Below, one piece after another: positions 24,658 through 32,862 of a DNA stretch of 64,000 bases; positions within the stretch are counted from its first letter, which is position 1; every line of letters begins with the position of its first letter. The notes beneath the pieces are model-generated. The model made no database searches. It worked only from the letters and a program-made list of their open reading frames with translations, and was not told the origin of the DNA. The stretch comes from Alistipes finegoldii DSM 17242. GTDB lineage: Bacteria > Bacteroidota > Bacteroidia > Bacteroidales > Rikenellaceae. The DNA lies in contig NC_018011.1 of the NCBI RefSeq assembly GCF_000265365.1, positions 2,118,501 through 2,182,500 on the forward strand. Reading direction: 5' to 3'. The position numbers and the translations under genes are program-made.

Positions 24658-25926
24658 TTATAAATTGAGTTCCATTTGAATCACTCCCTGTTCGTGAGAA
24701 ATCTTCTCTTCCTTTATCGCGTTTTCGATGGATTTGAGGTAATATGCATCGCGATTATTGATCTTGTCGCCGTGATCTTCCATGTAAATCCATGCTGCGA
24801 GATGTCTTTGAAACACGTATGTGTAATTTCTTAGGGTTATATTTTTGAATACCCGATTGTATCTGTCTTGCCCGATTTTTAAAATATGCCCAGCACAATG
24901 CCGCATCTGGGAAAGATGGTTCTCGTAAGCGTCGAGATCTTTTTTCGACGGATGTGTCTCGTATATGTTAAAAATAATATGGCTTGGCGTGGAATGGCGA
25001 TTGCTCGGGAACTCCTCGGTATAGGTGAAATAATAGTTTGTCGTATTATTTTGCACCATAAGGAGCAGCTCGTCGCGTGCGACGTCGAGGACGCGCCGAC
25101 GGAACTCATGGTATCTCGGGACTGAGTTGGCGCGGACACGCTGCTTGGATTCTGTACTCCCTTTCTTCTTGGGTGAGTCGACATTCAGAAGCAATCGTAG
25201 ATCCGGATAGGGAATAGCCCATTTCTTCCCATCTGCGTGCCGGCATATCTGCATGTAGATCCTCGCAGTATAAACCGAATGGCAGTTGTCGACGGTAGCT
25301 TGCAATAAGCGTGAGTATCCGTAACAGGGATTTACCAGCAATCTGGCTATATCTTCGTCGAAAAAAATATGGATGTAGCTTCTGTTTTTCTGGGACTTGT
25401 CATTGTTGTAAAATACTCCCTGGCATAAAGGCCGGCGGCCGTCAGTCAGGGTTTCTTTGGCCAATTCCGACCATGTGGGGAATTTTACCGGTATCCTGAT
25501 CAGATCGCTGATGGCAGCTCTGATCCGGCTGTAATGGCTCCGGATATTCGTAAAAGCATCTAAAGGTATCCTAACCTCGAGTGTCCGCTCGTTGATCTTC
25601 CAGTAAACGTTTTCGGCGTGCAGTCGGAGGTTCCGCTCTTCCCCCAGAAGGTAATCAATTTTTTGATGTTCCCCTTTGTTTCCGAAGCGTCGGCACAGCG
25701 TGACGTATTCGTCTATATTTTGGTTGATGATCGGCTGTAAAATGTTGGTGATTTTTACGATTGCCGATAGTTGTATCAGCCGGTAATTGTATTTGGCATC
25801 CAAAATCATGTTTGGCTGGTTTAATTCGAGTGGTGCTTCGCCAGTCGGGAGGGTTGGGGGAACGATCAAGCTCTCGCTTTTGTATACTCGAGAGTCTTTG
25901 TTGCTATATATCGTTTGTACTGCCAT
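24658..25926 (-). CDS. Replication initiator protein, RepB/Rep_3-like
   Basis: A 422-residue protein without signal peptide. Two winged-helix-like halves can be made out. The first spans about residues 50-230 (QLSAIVKITNILQPIINQNIDEYVTLC, with LEVRIPLDAFTNIRSHYSRIRAAISDLIRI, and ARIYMQICRHADGKKWAIPYPDLRLLLN). The second spans about 270-400. This resembles RepB/Rep_3 initiators that bind iterons and start plasmid replication. It lies 21 bases before parA, a normal rep-par arrangement. Together with a tyrosine integrase it points to an integrative plasmid-like element. Confidence 0.7.
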   Translation of the reverse strand: MAVQTIYSNKDSRVYKSESLIVPPTLPTGEAPLELNQPNMILDAKYNYRLIQLSAIVKITNILQPIINQNIDEYVTLCRRFGNKGEHQKIDYLLGEERNLRLHAENVYWKINERTLEVRIPLDAFTNIRSHYSRIRAAISDLIRIPVKFPTWSELAKETLTDGRRPLCQGVFYNNDKSQKNRSYIHIFFDEDIARLLVNPCYGYSRLLQATVDNCHSVYTARIYMQICRHADGKKWAIPYPDLRLLLNVDSPKKKGSTESKQRVRANSVPRYHEFRRRVLDVARDELLLMVQNNTTNYYFTYTEEFPSNRHSTPSHIIFNIYETHPSKKDLDAYENHLSQMRHCAGHILKIGQDRYNRVFKNITLRNYTYVFQRHLAAWIYMEDHGDKINNRDAYYLKSIENAIKEEKISHEQGVIQMELNL

Positions 25927-26025
25927 GATCGTGGATAAACAAGAGAGAGGGGATATGGTGTGCCAACTGCTACCGTGGGATCAGTGATGCAGTCTTATCA
26001 CCACTCCCCTCAAGTCTCCTGTGCT

Positions 26026-26358
26026 TTATATTGATAATTTTAATTCTTTATATTTCCGCTTGAGCTGTTTGAAGTCGAGCAATAAGGCATCTGTTGTAAG
26101 TATGAGGATTTTTCGTGAGGTGCTATCCGGATGAGTCGGAATGAATCCTGCATGAACATACTCACGGACAGTCTCGACACACACGTTGTGCATCCGTGCG
26201 CAGGCGTCAACGGTTATGGCAGTGCCATAGAATTTTTGAGGGTCGAAACATTCCTGTTTCATCCTCGCGACGGTGGCTTCCAGATTTCTCACTGTGAATT
26301 CGAGTTGTTGGACGTAGAGACTGATCTTGGTGGAATCAATATGTGTAGAGTCTTCCAT
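26026..26358 (-). CDS. HTH (excisionase/MerR-like) protein, 110 aa
   Basis: Residues 1-40 form a short coiled coil (QQLEFTVRNLEATVARMKQE). Then comes a winged-helix-like unit: ITVDACARMHNVCVETVREYVHAGFIPTHPD followed by KILILTTDALLLDFKQLKRKY. The VxTVRxYVxxGxIPxH pattern is that of MerR-like/Xis-like helix-turn-helix proteins of Bacteroidota elements, which control excision or transfer. It lies between the Rep gene and the Xre divergent region. There is a gap of about 100 bases to the Rep gene. Confidence 0.65.
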   Translation of the reverse strand: MEDSTHIDSTKISLYVQQLEFTVRNLEATVARMKQECFDPQKFYGTAITVDACARMHNVCVETVREYVHAGFIPTHPDSTSRKILILTTDALLLDFKQLKRKYKELKLSI

Positions 26359-26371
26359 GACTGATTACGAT

Positions 26372-26626
26372 TTATGATATTCTCGTGATTGTAAATGTAT
26401 TGTCGTCTGAATATGTTTTGGTTTCAAACTTTCGTGGCTCGAGTTTTCCTGTTTTTATCTTCTTGTTATACCGCTTTATTGCCTGTCGGCCATTTATGAC
26501 TACATTCCCTACATTTTTGAAAATGGCAGGATTTCCTACCTTCATTCCCTTTAAGAATACTTCCCACCCTTTGGAGGAAGGTACTTCTGTAAAAGTGATT
26601 TTTCGAGGCATGTCTTTGGTTTTCAA
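26372..26626 (-). CDS. Hypothetical basic protein, 84 aa
   Basis: A small basic soluble protein (ITFTEVPSSKGWEVFLKGMKVGNPAIFKNVGNVVINGRQAIKRYNKKIKTGK...), beta-rich in appearance. It is transcribed divergently from the Xre repressor gene, with a TATATTTG -7 box on the minus strand at 26692-26699. That places it under the same operator region, as expected for an early gene of the element. An internal start (MPRKIT) is possible. The family was not recognised. Confidence 0.5.
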   Translation of the reverse strand: MKTKDMPRKITFTEVPSSKGWEVFLKGMKVGNPAIFKNVGNVVINGRQAIKRYNKKIKTGKLEPRKFETKTYSDDNTFTITRIS

Positions 26627-26706
26627 ATGTTATTTCTTATCTTTACCTAATTTATTGGGGTGTGTGAGTTTGGTACGCATGTCCCACAACGCAAATATAC
26701 AACAAA

Positions 26707-26754
26707 TGTTATAATAAACAATAGAATTGTTATAAATTTTATTTGATTTGTTAT
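26707..26754. promoter_or_regulatory. Three TGTTAT operator sites spaced exactly 21 bp
   Basis: TGTTAT occurs at 26707, 26728 and 26749 (the first two as TGTTATAA), each two helical turns apart. The last one overlaps the Xre start codon. The array lies between divergent genes and fits cooperative autorepression by the Xre protein. The same half-site forms inverted repeats in the promoters at 6711 and 8113. Confidence 0.6.
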
Positions 26755-27157
26755 GGATATAACGGAGCGATTGAAGGAAATTATTGATTACCTCGGACTT
26801 ACGCCGAATGCCTTTGCTGCGAAGATTGGGATTTCGCAGCCACGGATGCGTAATTATCTGACTGGACGCACTCCTGATTTTGAAACATTAAGACGAATTT
26901 GTATAACATTTGTAAATATTGAGCCGCGTTGGTTATTGACTGGGGTTGGAGACATGTTGGTTCCATCGATAGCGCTCGGTGCGACTAACCCTTCTTCTGC
27001 TTCTACGTTAGAATTAGCGATTATAAAAACACAGGCTGAAACAATTTTAAAACAGCAGCAATTCATAAACGATCATTTCATGGAACTACACCAGAAAAAA
27101 ATATCCCCCCCCCGCGTTGGCGTGGAATATCCTGATAAAGAGCATATTAAAGAGTAG
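26753..27157 (+). CDS. Xre/Cro-type HTH repressor
   Basis: A 134-residue protein with HTH at residues 1-60: ERLKEIIDYLGLTPNAFAAKIGISQPRMRNYLTGRTPDFETLRRICITFVNIEPRWLLTG, the usual Bacteroidota Xre form ending WLLTGxG. The linker is Ser/Ala-rich and the C-terminal helix (ELAIIKTQAETILKQQQFINDHF) probably dimerises. The last 24 residues are encoded over a run of nine C (27105-27113), which is in frame here; slippage would swap the C-terminus. It is the likely master repressor of the element, with three upstream TGTTAT sites. Confidence 0.85.
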   Translation: MDITERLKEIIDYLGLTPNAFAAKIGISQPRMRNYLTGRTPDFETLRRICITFVNIEPRWLLTGVGDMLVPSIALGATNPSSASTLELAIIKTQAETILKQQQFINDHFMELHQKKISPPRVGVEYPDKEHIKE

Positions 27158-27227
27158 TTCTGTGTTTGATATATTGTAGTGGGATCCAATTTTCAAACAC
27201 GGACTCCATAATAGTATATCGAACAAA

Positions 27228-28547
27228 ATGATAAAATTCTATTTAGCTACTCCCCAGCGGGAGAGATCGGCGATTATCTTATCCGTAACATTTAAGGGCA
27301 AACAGTATCGACGCACGACAAAAGAGTCGACTTTGGTAAAGTTCTGGAACCCCCAGCGACAGAGGGTTCGGGTGTGTCGTGAAAACAGATTGGCGAATTG
27401 CACGAATGATGCGTTGGAGCTGTGGTGCCAAGCTGCCCAACGAGCTGAAGTGTACTTTAAGAAAGGTTATACGATTCCATCTTCGCGAGACTTTTTCGAG
27501 GTCGTGGATGAAGAGTATTACAAAGCCTTAGAGCGACCTGTTCCGTCAATAAATACTCCGGAGTCTCCCTCTGACTATTACTCTGATTATTTTGAGCGTT
27601 ATATTGCCCGCTATGCCGATGCGAGGTCGATAATAACGATCCGGCATTACCGAACAGTCCTGAATAAGCTGAAGCAGTATGAAAAGATGATTCGGTGTCG
27701 TTTGCAATTTGAAGATATCAATATCAATTTCTATAATCAGTTCCGGAGCTGGATATATGGGCAGGGATATTCGGATAATTATTTCGGCAGTCTTATCAAA
27801 GTGATCAAACAGGTTTATAGGGAGGCCCGGGAGGTGGATCACCTGCATAATTTGAATGGCACAGCTCATAAAAATTTTATCACGGTAGCAAAAGAGAGTG
27901 ATCCTGTCTATCTTTCGGTTGACGAACTGATGAAGTTGTATAGATTGAGAATCACAAAAAACACAGTATTGAATGAGTGGCCGGATCTGTGCGGAGAGAA
28001 AGCAGTCAGGCAGCGCATAGCTACATGTGAACTGGTACGGAACCGGTTTCTTATCGGGGCATTTTCGGGCATGAGGGTGTCTGACTTTAGTCGTTTCAGC
28101 GAGTCAAATATTGTTGATGGGATGATTATGATGCGTACCCGTAAGACAGATACCCCGATTGCGATTCCACTTCATCCTGTGATACAAAGAATCCTTGAGA
28201 GCGATTTTGACCTGTCAAAAACGATTTCTGACCAGAAAATGAATGTCTATATCAAAGTGGTGGCGAAAATGGCAGGGATCGACGAAAAAGTGACAATTTG
28301 CGAACATCGAGGGGGTGAGTTAAAAGAGATTAGGGTCGAAAAATATACTTTGATCTCTACGCATACTGCTCGCCGATCTTTCGCCACGCACCTCCAGCGT
28401 TCCAAAGTTCCGCTTACTGCGATTTCCAAGGCTTTGGGGCATAAAAAGGTTACTACGACAATGCGTTACCTGCGATTGGGGGTGGATGAGAATGCTGCTA
28501 TACTTGCGGGAAGTTCCTTTTTTAAGGATTTTGAAGGAGAAGAGTAA
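27228..28547 (+). CDS. Tyrosine recombinase/integrase of the left element
   Basis: 439 residues. The N-terminal arm-binding region (RSAIILSVTFKGKQYRRTTKESTLVKFWN) is the Bacteroidota integrase Arm-DNA-bind type. A SAM-like core-binding domain follows at about 115-215. In the catalytic domain the first Arg is in SGMRVSDFSRF (about 282), His-x-x-Arg in STHTARRSF (about 379), then GHKKVTTTMRYLRLG with His about 403 and Tyr about 413. All key residues are present, so it should be active. It ends 38 bases before a terminator and 63 bases before the tRNA-Leu-derived repeat, consistent with integration at that tRNA. Confidence 0.88.
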   Translation: MIKFYLATPQRERSAIILSVTFKGKQYRRTTKESTLVKFWNPQRQRVRVCRENRLANCTNDALELWCQAAQRAEVYFKKGYTIPSSRDFFEVVDEEYYKALERPVPSINTPESPSDYYSDYFERYIARYADARSIITIRHYRTVLNKLKQYEKMIRCRLQFEDININFYNQFRSWIYGQGYSDNYFGSLIKVIKQVYREAREVDHLHNLNGTAHKNFITVAKESDPVYLSVDELMKLYRLRITKNTVLNEWPDLCGEKAVRQRIATCELVRNRFLIGAFSGMRVSDFSRFSESNIVDGMIMMRTRKTDTPIAIPLHPVIQRILESDFDLSKTISDQKMNVYIKVVAKMAGIDEKVTICEHRGGELKEIRVEKYTLISTHTARRSFATHLQRSKVPLTAISKALGHKKVTTTMRYLRLGVDENAAILAGSSFFKDFEGEE

Positions 28548-28584
28548 TTCAATTTATCCTAAATTTTATCCTGCACAAAAAAAA

Positions 28585-28607
28585 GGACGCTGATTATCAG
28601 CGTCCTT
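28585..28607. terminator. Terminator after the left integrase
   Basis: GGACGCTGA, TTA loop, TCAGCGTCC forms a perfect 9-bp stem. A-rich bases precede it and TTT follows, so it can work both ways. It directly abuts the tRNA-Leu repeat and may once have been the tRNA terminator. Confidence 0.75.
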
Positions 28608-28609
28608 TG

Positions 28610-28629
28610 GTGCCCAGGACAGGGATTGA
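28610..28629. repeat. Left attachment repeat (copy of the tRNA-Leu 3' end)
   Basis: GTGCCCAGGACAGG is identical to the 3' end of tRNA-Leu(CAG) at 61323-61336. Counting 20 bases there are 2 mismatches (GTGCCCAGGACAGGRATYGA). It marks the left boundary of the 32.7-kb element. Confidence 0.75.
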
Positions 28630-28749
28630 TTTATGAAAACATATACAAACAACTGAAATTCGAATATATTTATAATATGTTGAAATATAGTATATTAAAA
28701 TGATATACTATGAAATGTATTTTGTCTGTTTTTAGCTGTTTTGCAAAAA

Positions 28750-28769
28750 TGCGGACACGGTGCGGACGC
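28750..28769. repeat. Subterminal repeat inside the left end of the element
   Basis: TGCGGACACGGTGCGGACGC holds two copies of TGCGGACRC. An 18/20 match lies at 61259-61278, inside the right end, in the same orientation. They could be integrase arm-type binding sites. Confidence 0.6.
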
Positions 28770-28828
28770 AAAAGTATTGCTGTATTCGAATCTAAATCAT
28801 ATCTTTGTAGAGCATAAAATGAGGATGT

Positions 28829-30232
28829 ATGGCAAAAGTTACATATGTTTTGGCGCAAGGGGAGAACAGCGCGGGAGAATCGCAAGTTAATTTCCGTGTC
28901 TATGTTTCCCGCGAATTGCGTGTACGTGTGCCGTCCGGCATTTGGGTCGATCGGAAACGTTGGGGAAAGAAAAACGATATCAATATTCCGAACATACCGG
29001 GGGAGGAGCGCGATGCGCTGTTGGCAAAGCGGGCGAAATTGAAAGAATTGGTCGATGTAATTGAGACCTCGGTCGAGGCGGCAGACGATAAATCGACCGT
29101 TACGCGCGAGTGGCTCGAAAAGTTGATCCGGCGCACTTTGCGGCCAAAGACGGCGACTTCCGTTGAGGAAAAGAAAATAGGCTTTTTCCCGTTGACGGAT
29201 GAATACCTCGCTACGCATAAATTGTCCGAATCGCGTGTCAAGCATTTCAATGTCTTGGTGCGGACGTTGAAGCGGTATGAGTTGTATCGTAAACTGTCGA
29301 ACCGACGGTTCGTGCTGGACGTACACACCGTATCTCCGACGACACTTGATGATTTCGGGGCATTTCTGATGAAAGAACCGGAGATTTTCGACGAACATCC
29401 GGAGTTGTACGACGAGGTGCCGTATGCCCGGCCGAAGGTGAGGAAGAATCTGCCTGTGAAGCGCGGCCCGTACCTCAACGCTGCGGGAGAAACGGTAATT
29501 CCCGGCCGTCCGAAAGAGCGGGGCATGAATTATGTTTCGGACATGTTGATTCGTCTGCGGTCGTTCTATGTATGGCTCAATGATAATGGACATACTTCCA
29601 ATGATCCGTTCAAGCAGTATAAGATCACGGAGATTGTCTACGGTACGCCTATCTATATTACGACCGACGAACGCAAACAGTTGGCCGAAGCGGATATGGG
29701 GGATGACAAGCAGCTGGAAACGCAAAGAGATATTTTTGTTTTTCAGTGCATGATCGGCTGTCGGGTGAGCGACCTTTATAAGATGACCTATGCCAATATC
29801 ATCGGCGATTGCATCGAATACGTTCCCCGCAAGACGCGCGACGATCGGGTGGTGACGGTCTCGGTGCCGCTGATCGGTGCTGCGAAAGAACTGATTCGCA
29901 AATACCTCGACGAGAACCGTGGAACGCTGTTCCCGTTTATTTCGGAGCAGAAATACAATGTTTATATCAAAGCGGCGTTCCGTAAGGCGGGACTGACGCG
30001 CATGGTGACGACGATTGACCAGCGGACGCGGCAGAATGTTCAGGTGCCGATCTGCGACCTTGCTTCGTCGCACATGGCGCGCCGGACATTCATCGGGAAT
30101 GTTTATAAAAGCGTGAAAGACCCTGCGATCGTGGGAGCGATGTCCGGGCATAAGGACGGCAGCCGGGCGTTCGCCCGCTATCGCGATATCGACATGGATA
30201 TAAAACGGGATGCCGTGAGCGTGTTGGAGTAG
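28829..30232 (+). CDS. Tyrosine recombinase/integrase of the right element
   Basis: 467 residues. The N-terminal region (VNFRVYVSRELRVRVPSGIWVDRKRWGKKND) is the arm-binding unit typical of Bacteroidota integrases. The catalytic domain has Arg in IGCRVSDLYKM (about 311), SSHMARRTFIGN (His-x-x-Arg, about 413), SGHKDGSRAFARYRD (His about 439, Tyr about 450). It has a long insertion around KLRKNLPVKRGPYLNAAGE. It starts 200 bases inside the left attachment repeat and is therefore the natural integrase of the 28.6-61.3 kb element. Confidence 0.88.
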   Translation: MAKVTYVLAQGENSAGESQVNFRVYVSRELRVRVPSGIWVDRKRWGKKNDINIPNIPGEERDALLAKRAKLKELVDVIETSVEAADDKSTVTREWLEKLIRRTLRPKTATSVEEKKIGFFPLTDEYLATHKLSESRVKHFNVLVRTLKRYELYRKLSNRRFVLDVHTVSPTTLDDFGAFLMKEPEIFDEHPELYDEVPYARPKVRKNLPVKRGPYLNAAGETVIPGRPKERGMNYVSDMLIRLRSFYVWLNDNGHTSNDPFKQYKITEIVYGTPIYITTDERKQLAEADMGDDKQLETQRDIFVFQCMIGCRVSDLYKMTYANIIGDCIEYVPRKTRDDRVVTVSVPLIGAAKELIRKYLDENRGTLFPFISEQKYNVYIKAAFRKAGLTRMVTTIDQRTRQNVQVPICDLASSHMARRTFIGNVYKSVKDPAIVGAMSGHKDGSRAFARYRDIDMDIKRDAVSVLE

Positions 30233-30290
30233 AATTTGTTTTGTCGATAAATTTGTATAAATTAGCGACAATAAATAAACAAATAAGCAA

Positions 30291-30899
30291 ATGCAAGCAA
30301 TAGAGGACAAGATACTTAATAAGATGAAAAAGTGCGGGCGGGGTAAGCTGTATTCCGCATCCGATTTCGCTGTGTACGGATCGGCCGTATCGGTTGCGAA
30401 GGCATTGGAACGGCTTACCCGAAAAGGCGGTTTGGTCCGTATTGCAAGGGGCCTCTATTGCTATCCCAAAATCGACAGAAAGTTCGGACTGGGCATACAA
30501 TATCCGACCATCAATGAAATCGCTGAAAAAGTAGCCCGGCAGAGCGAAGCCCGAGTTGTTCCGACGGGTATGCACGCATTGAATGTATTGGGATTGTCTG
30601 CCCAGGTACCGATGAACTATGTGTTTTATACGGACGGCAATTCCCGGACGGTCAATCTGTTCAACGGTCGCAAATTGCGATTCAAGCGTGTAGCGCTTAA
30701 AAATCTGGCCTATCAGAATAAAACGCTGATGCTTGCCGTGTTCGCTCTGAAGGAGATCGGTCGGCCGCAGGTGACGGAGGAGCACACCGCCCAACTGAAG
30801 ACGATATTCGCCCGGATTCCGAAGTCGAGCATTCTGCCCGATCTGCGGTTGGTGCCGGCCTGGATTCGTAAAATCATTATGTCGTTCTATGAAGAATAA
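30291..30899 (+). CDS. AbiEi/DUF6088-type antitoxin
   Basis: 202 residues. The winged-helix N-terminus reads IEDKILNKMKKCGRGKLYSASDFAVYGSAVSVAKALERLTRKGGLVRIARGLYCYP, the DUF6088/AbiEi promoter-binding domain. A conserved body follows (EARVVPTGMHALNVLGLSAQVPMNYVFYTDG). AbiEi antitoxins repress their own operon and neutralise the AbiEii nucleotidyltransferase. It overlaps the toxin gene by 11 bases, as usual for this pair. The element would be maintained, or phage limited, by this system. Confidence 0.82.
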   Translation: MQAIEDKILNKMKKCGRGKLYSASDFAVYGSAVSVAKALERLTRKGGLVRIARGLYCYPKIDRKFGLGIQYPTINEIAEKVARQSEARVVPTGMHALNVLGLSAQVPMNYVFYTDGNSRTVNLFNGRKLRFKRVALKNLAYQNKTLMLAVFALKEIGRPQVTEEHTAQLKTIFARIPKSSILPDLRLVPAWIRKIIMSFYEE

Positions 30900-31908
30900 T
30901 TTTTGGACGTTTTCCGACGAGCAGAAAAGTATGTTCGTTGCACAGACGAGCGAGCGTGTCGGGCTTCCTCCGCAGGCTGTCGAGAAGGACTGGTGGGTGA
31001 CGATGACGCTGAAAGCCCTGTTCGAATCGTCGTGCCGGGACTTCATCACCTTCAAGGGCGGTACGTCGTTGAGCAAGGGTTGGCATGTCATAGAACGCTT
31101 CTCGGAGGACATCGATATTGCAATCGACAAGTCCTTTTGGGGAATTGCCGGGGACAACAAGTCGCAGCGCGATCGGATTCGGAAACTTTCGCGGGCCTAT
31201 ATCGAGCAGCGGCTCGTTGCGGAAATGCAGGCATTGCTGGAAGGATATGGGGCTTCCGATTTTGAGTTGCGTGCCGTTCCGGCGCAGGACTCCGATGCCG
31301 ATCCGACGCTGGTGCTGCTGCCGTATCGAAGTATTTATGCGAATATCGAGTATGTGGAATCGCAAATCCGGATCGAATTCAGCTGCCGGTCGATGAAAGA
31401 ACCGCGTGAGCGGATCGAGATTCGTCCGCTGATTGCCGAGGCATATCCCGATGTATTCGGAGAATTGGTGTTCCCGATTTATGCGGTCGTGCCGACACGG
31501 ACGTTTTTGGAGAAAGCGTTTTTGCTGCATGAAGAGTTTCAGAAAGAGAATCCGCGCTTCGAGCGAATGACACGCCATCTGTACGATTTGGAGCGGCTGA
31601 TGGATACGGATTTCGGAAAGGCAGCCTTGGCCGATCCGAGAATGTATGCCGAGATTGTCAGGCATCGCAGCATATTCAATACGATTCGCGGAGTCGATTA
31701 TCGGACGCACCATCCGAGCCGGATCGATTTTATTCCGCCCGAAAAATTGGCGGAGGTATGGCGCAGGGATTATGAGCGGATGCAGGAGTATTTCATCTAT
31801 GGAGATTCGCTGCCATACGATCGACTGATCGCGCGGATGGCGGAGTTGCGGGATCGGTTTCGGAAAGTTGTAATGGAGGATGATTTTTTCAGCGAATCGG
31901 AATTATGA
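30889..31908 (+). CDS. AbiEii/AbiGii-family nucleotidyltransferase toxin
   Basis: 339 residues. The nucleotidyltransferase fold motif is clear: TFKGGTSLSKGW near residue 57, then FSEDIDIAI near 73, the two metal-binding Asp residues. Later conserved parts are PTRTFLEKAFLLHEEFQ and RMTRHLYDLERLM. Such toxins add nucleotides to tRNAs or other targets and cause growth arrest. It overlaps the antitoxin gene upstream and the membrane-protein gene downstream (4 bases). Confidence 0.87.
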   Translation: MKNNFWTFSDEQKSMFVAQTSERVGLPPQAVEKDWWVTMTLKALFESSCRDFITFKGGTSLSKGWHVIERFSEDIDIAIDKSFWGIAGDNKSQRDRIRKLSRAYIEQRLVAEMQALLEGYGASDFELRAVPAQDSDADPTLVLLPYRSIYANIEYVESQIRIEFSCRSMKEPRERIEIRPLIAEAYPDVFGELVFPIYAVVPTRTFLEKAFLLHEEFQKENPRFERMTRHLYDLERLMDTDFGKAALADPRMYAEIVRHRSIFNTIRGVDYRTHHPSRIDFIPPEKLAEVWRRDYERMQEYFIYGDSLPYDRLIARMAELRDRFRKVVMEDDFFSESEL

Positions 31909-32648
31909 ATCCCGAGTATTATTTCCAGAAAGGTCTTCGTCTGATCGTGGCAAGCGCCGTGATTTTTGCTTTGATCGTTTTGTTCAGCGCCATGGTTTCG
32001 CGGGGATTTCCGCTTTGGCTGGCGCTTGTTTTGCTTGTCCCCGCAGGACTTGGCGTGACCGGATTTTACTTTTTCAGCGTGGGCAGTTCGGCGGATCTTT
32101 CGGAGCGTTTTTTTCGTCGTTTTGGGTGTAGTCAGCCGAGAGGCGAAGAGAAAACAACGACAGAAGGAGTCGGTTCCGAACAGCGGTGTGAAAGAAGCCC
32201 GGACGCGATCGTGCCGGAATCCGCCGTTGTTTCTGCCGATCCGGTTCCGGACGATCGGATTCTCGAAAATGCACTCGCCACCGTCTACGAATATACCGAT
32301 AAGGATTTGGGCGATGCCGTTGACGGGACGAATCGGCAAATTTTGCGACGACGTTTGCTTTATTTGGCATGTATGGCGCCTGTTCCGAATGATGTGCCGC
32401 AGGTTCGGCTTCGGCATGATCGGGTGAGCTATGGGGATTTGTGTCACTACGGTTGGAACGTCTGGAATGCTTTTAAGGGCGCGACCAATCGTTTTTATGA
32501 CCAGACCGAATTGGCGGAATGGCTGAAAGCGAGCTTCGAGTCTTTGGCCAAATACAATACGAAGACGTTGCGGGCCAAGCTTCGGGCGACGGACGGAGGT
32601 TATCGCATCCGATTGATCGATAATCTGAAAGAATATATCCAAAAATAA
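31905..32648 (+). CDS. Membrane protein, third gene of the AbiE operon
   Basis: 247 residues. Two N-terminal membrane helices (LIVASAVIFALIVLFSAMV; WLALVLLVPAGLGVTGFYFF) are followed by a long polar linker (about 70-115). A soluble C-terminal domain follows (RILENALATVYEYTDKD..., YGDLCHYGWNVWNAFKGATNRFYDQTELAEWLKASF). Its ATGA overlap with the toxin gene shows translational coupling. AbiE systems are normally two genes, so this third, membrane-anchored partner is unusual. No family was recognised. Confidence 0.65.
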   Translation: MNPEYYFQKGLRLIVASAVIFALIVLFSAMVSRGFPLWLALVLLVPAGLGVTGFYFFSVGSSADLSERFFRRFGCSQPRGEEKTTTEGVGSEQRCERSPDAIVPESAVVSADPVPDDRILENALATVYEYTDKDLGDAVDGTNRQILRRRLLYLACMAPVPNDVPQVRLRHDRVSYGDLCHYGWNVWNAFKGATNRFYDQTELAEWLKASFESLAKYNTKTLRAKLRATDGGYRIRLIDNLKEYIQK

Positions 32649-32670
32649 AGAGCTGTATAAGGATGAGATA

Positions 32671-32697
32671 TTCCCTGCACCCGGTCGGTGCAGGGAA
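32671..32697 (+). terminator. Terminator after the AbiE operon
   Basis: TTCCCTGCACC and GGTGCAGGGAA form an 11-bp stem with a short loop, followed by TTTTCTTTC, 22 bases after the stop. Confidence 0.8.
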
Positions 32698-32789
32698 TTT
32701 TCTTTCTGTTGTCATGTAATTGCAAAATGCTGGTAAGTAGCAATATCTGAAATTGTTTGCCGGTGCAAATGCGGTGATTCGATTGCAAA

Positions 32790-32814
32790 AACAGGTGCAG
32801 GAAAAGCACCTGTT
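32790..32814 (+). terminator. Second hairpin before the mobilization module
   Basis: ACAGGTGC (32791-32798) and GCACCTGT (32806-32813) form an 8-bp stem, followed by TATTTTC. It separates the AbiE operon from the HTH gene at 32863. Confidence 0.55.
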
Positions 32815-32862
32815 ATTTTCGTCGCCGGACCTGCTGTTCGGGTTCGGTTAAATTATCGTATT

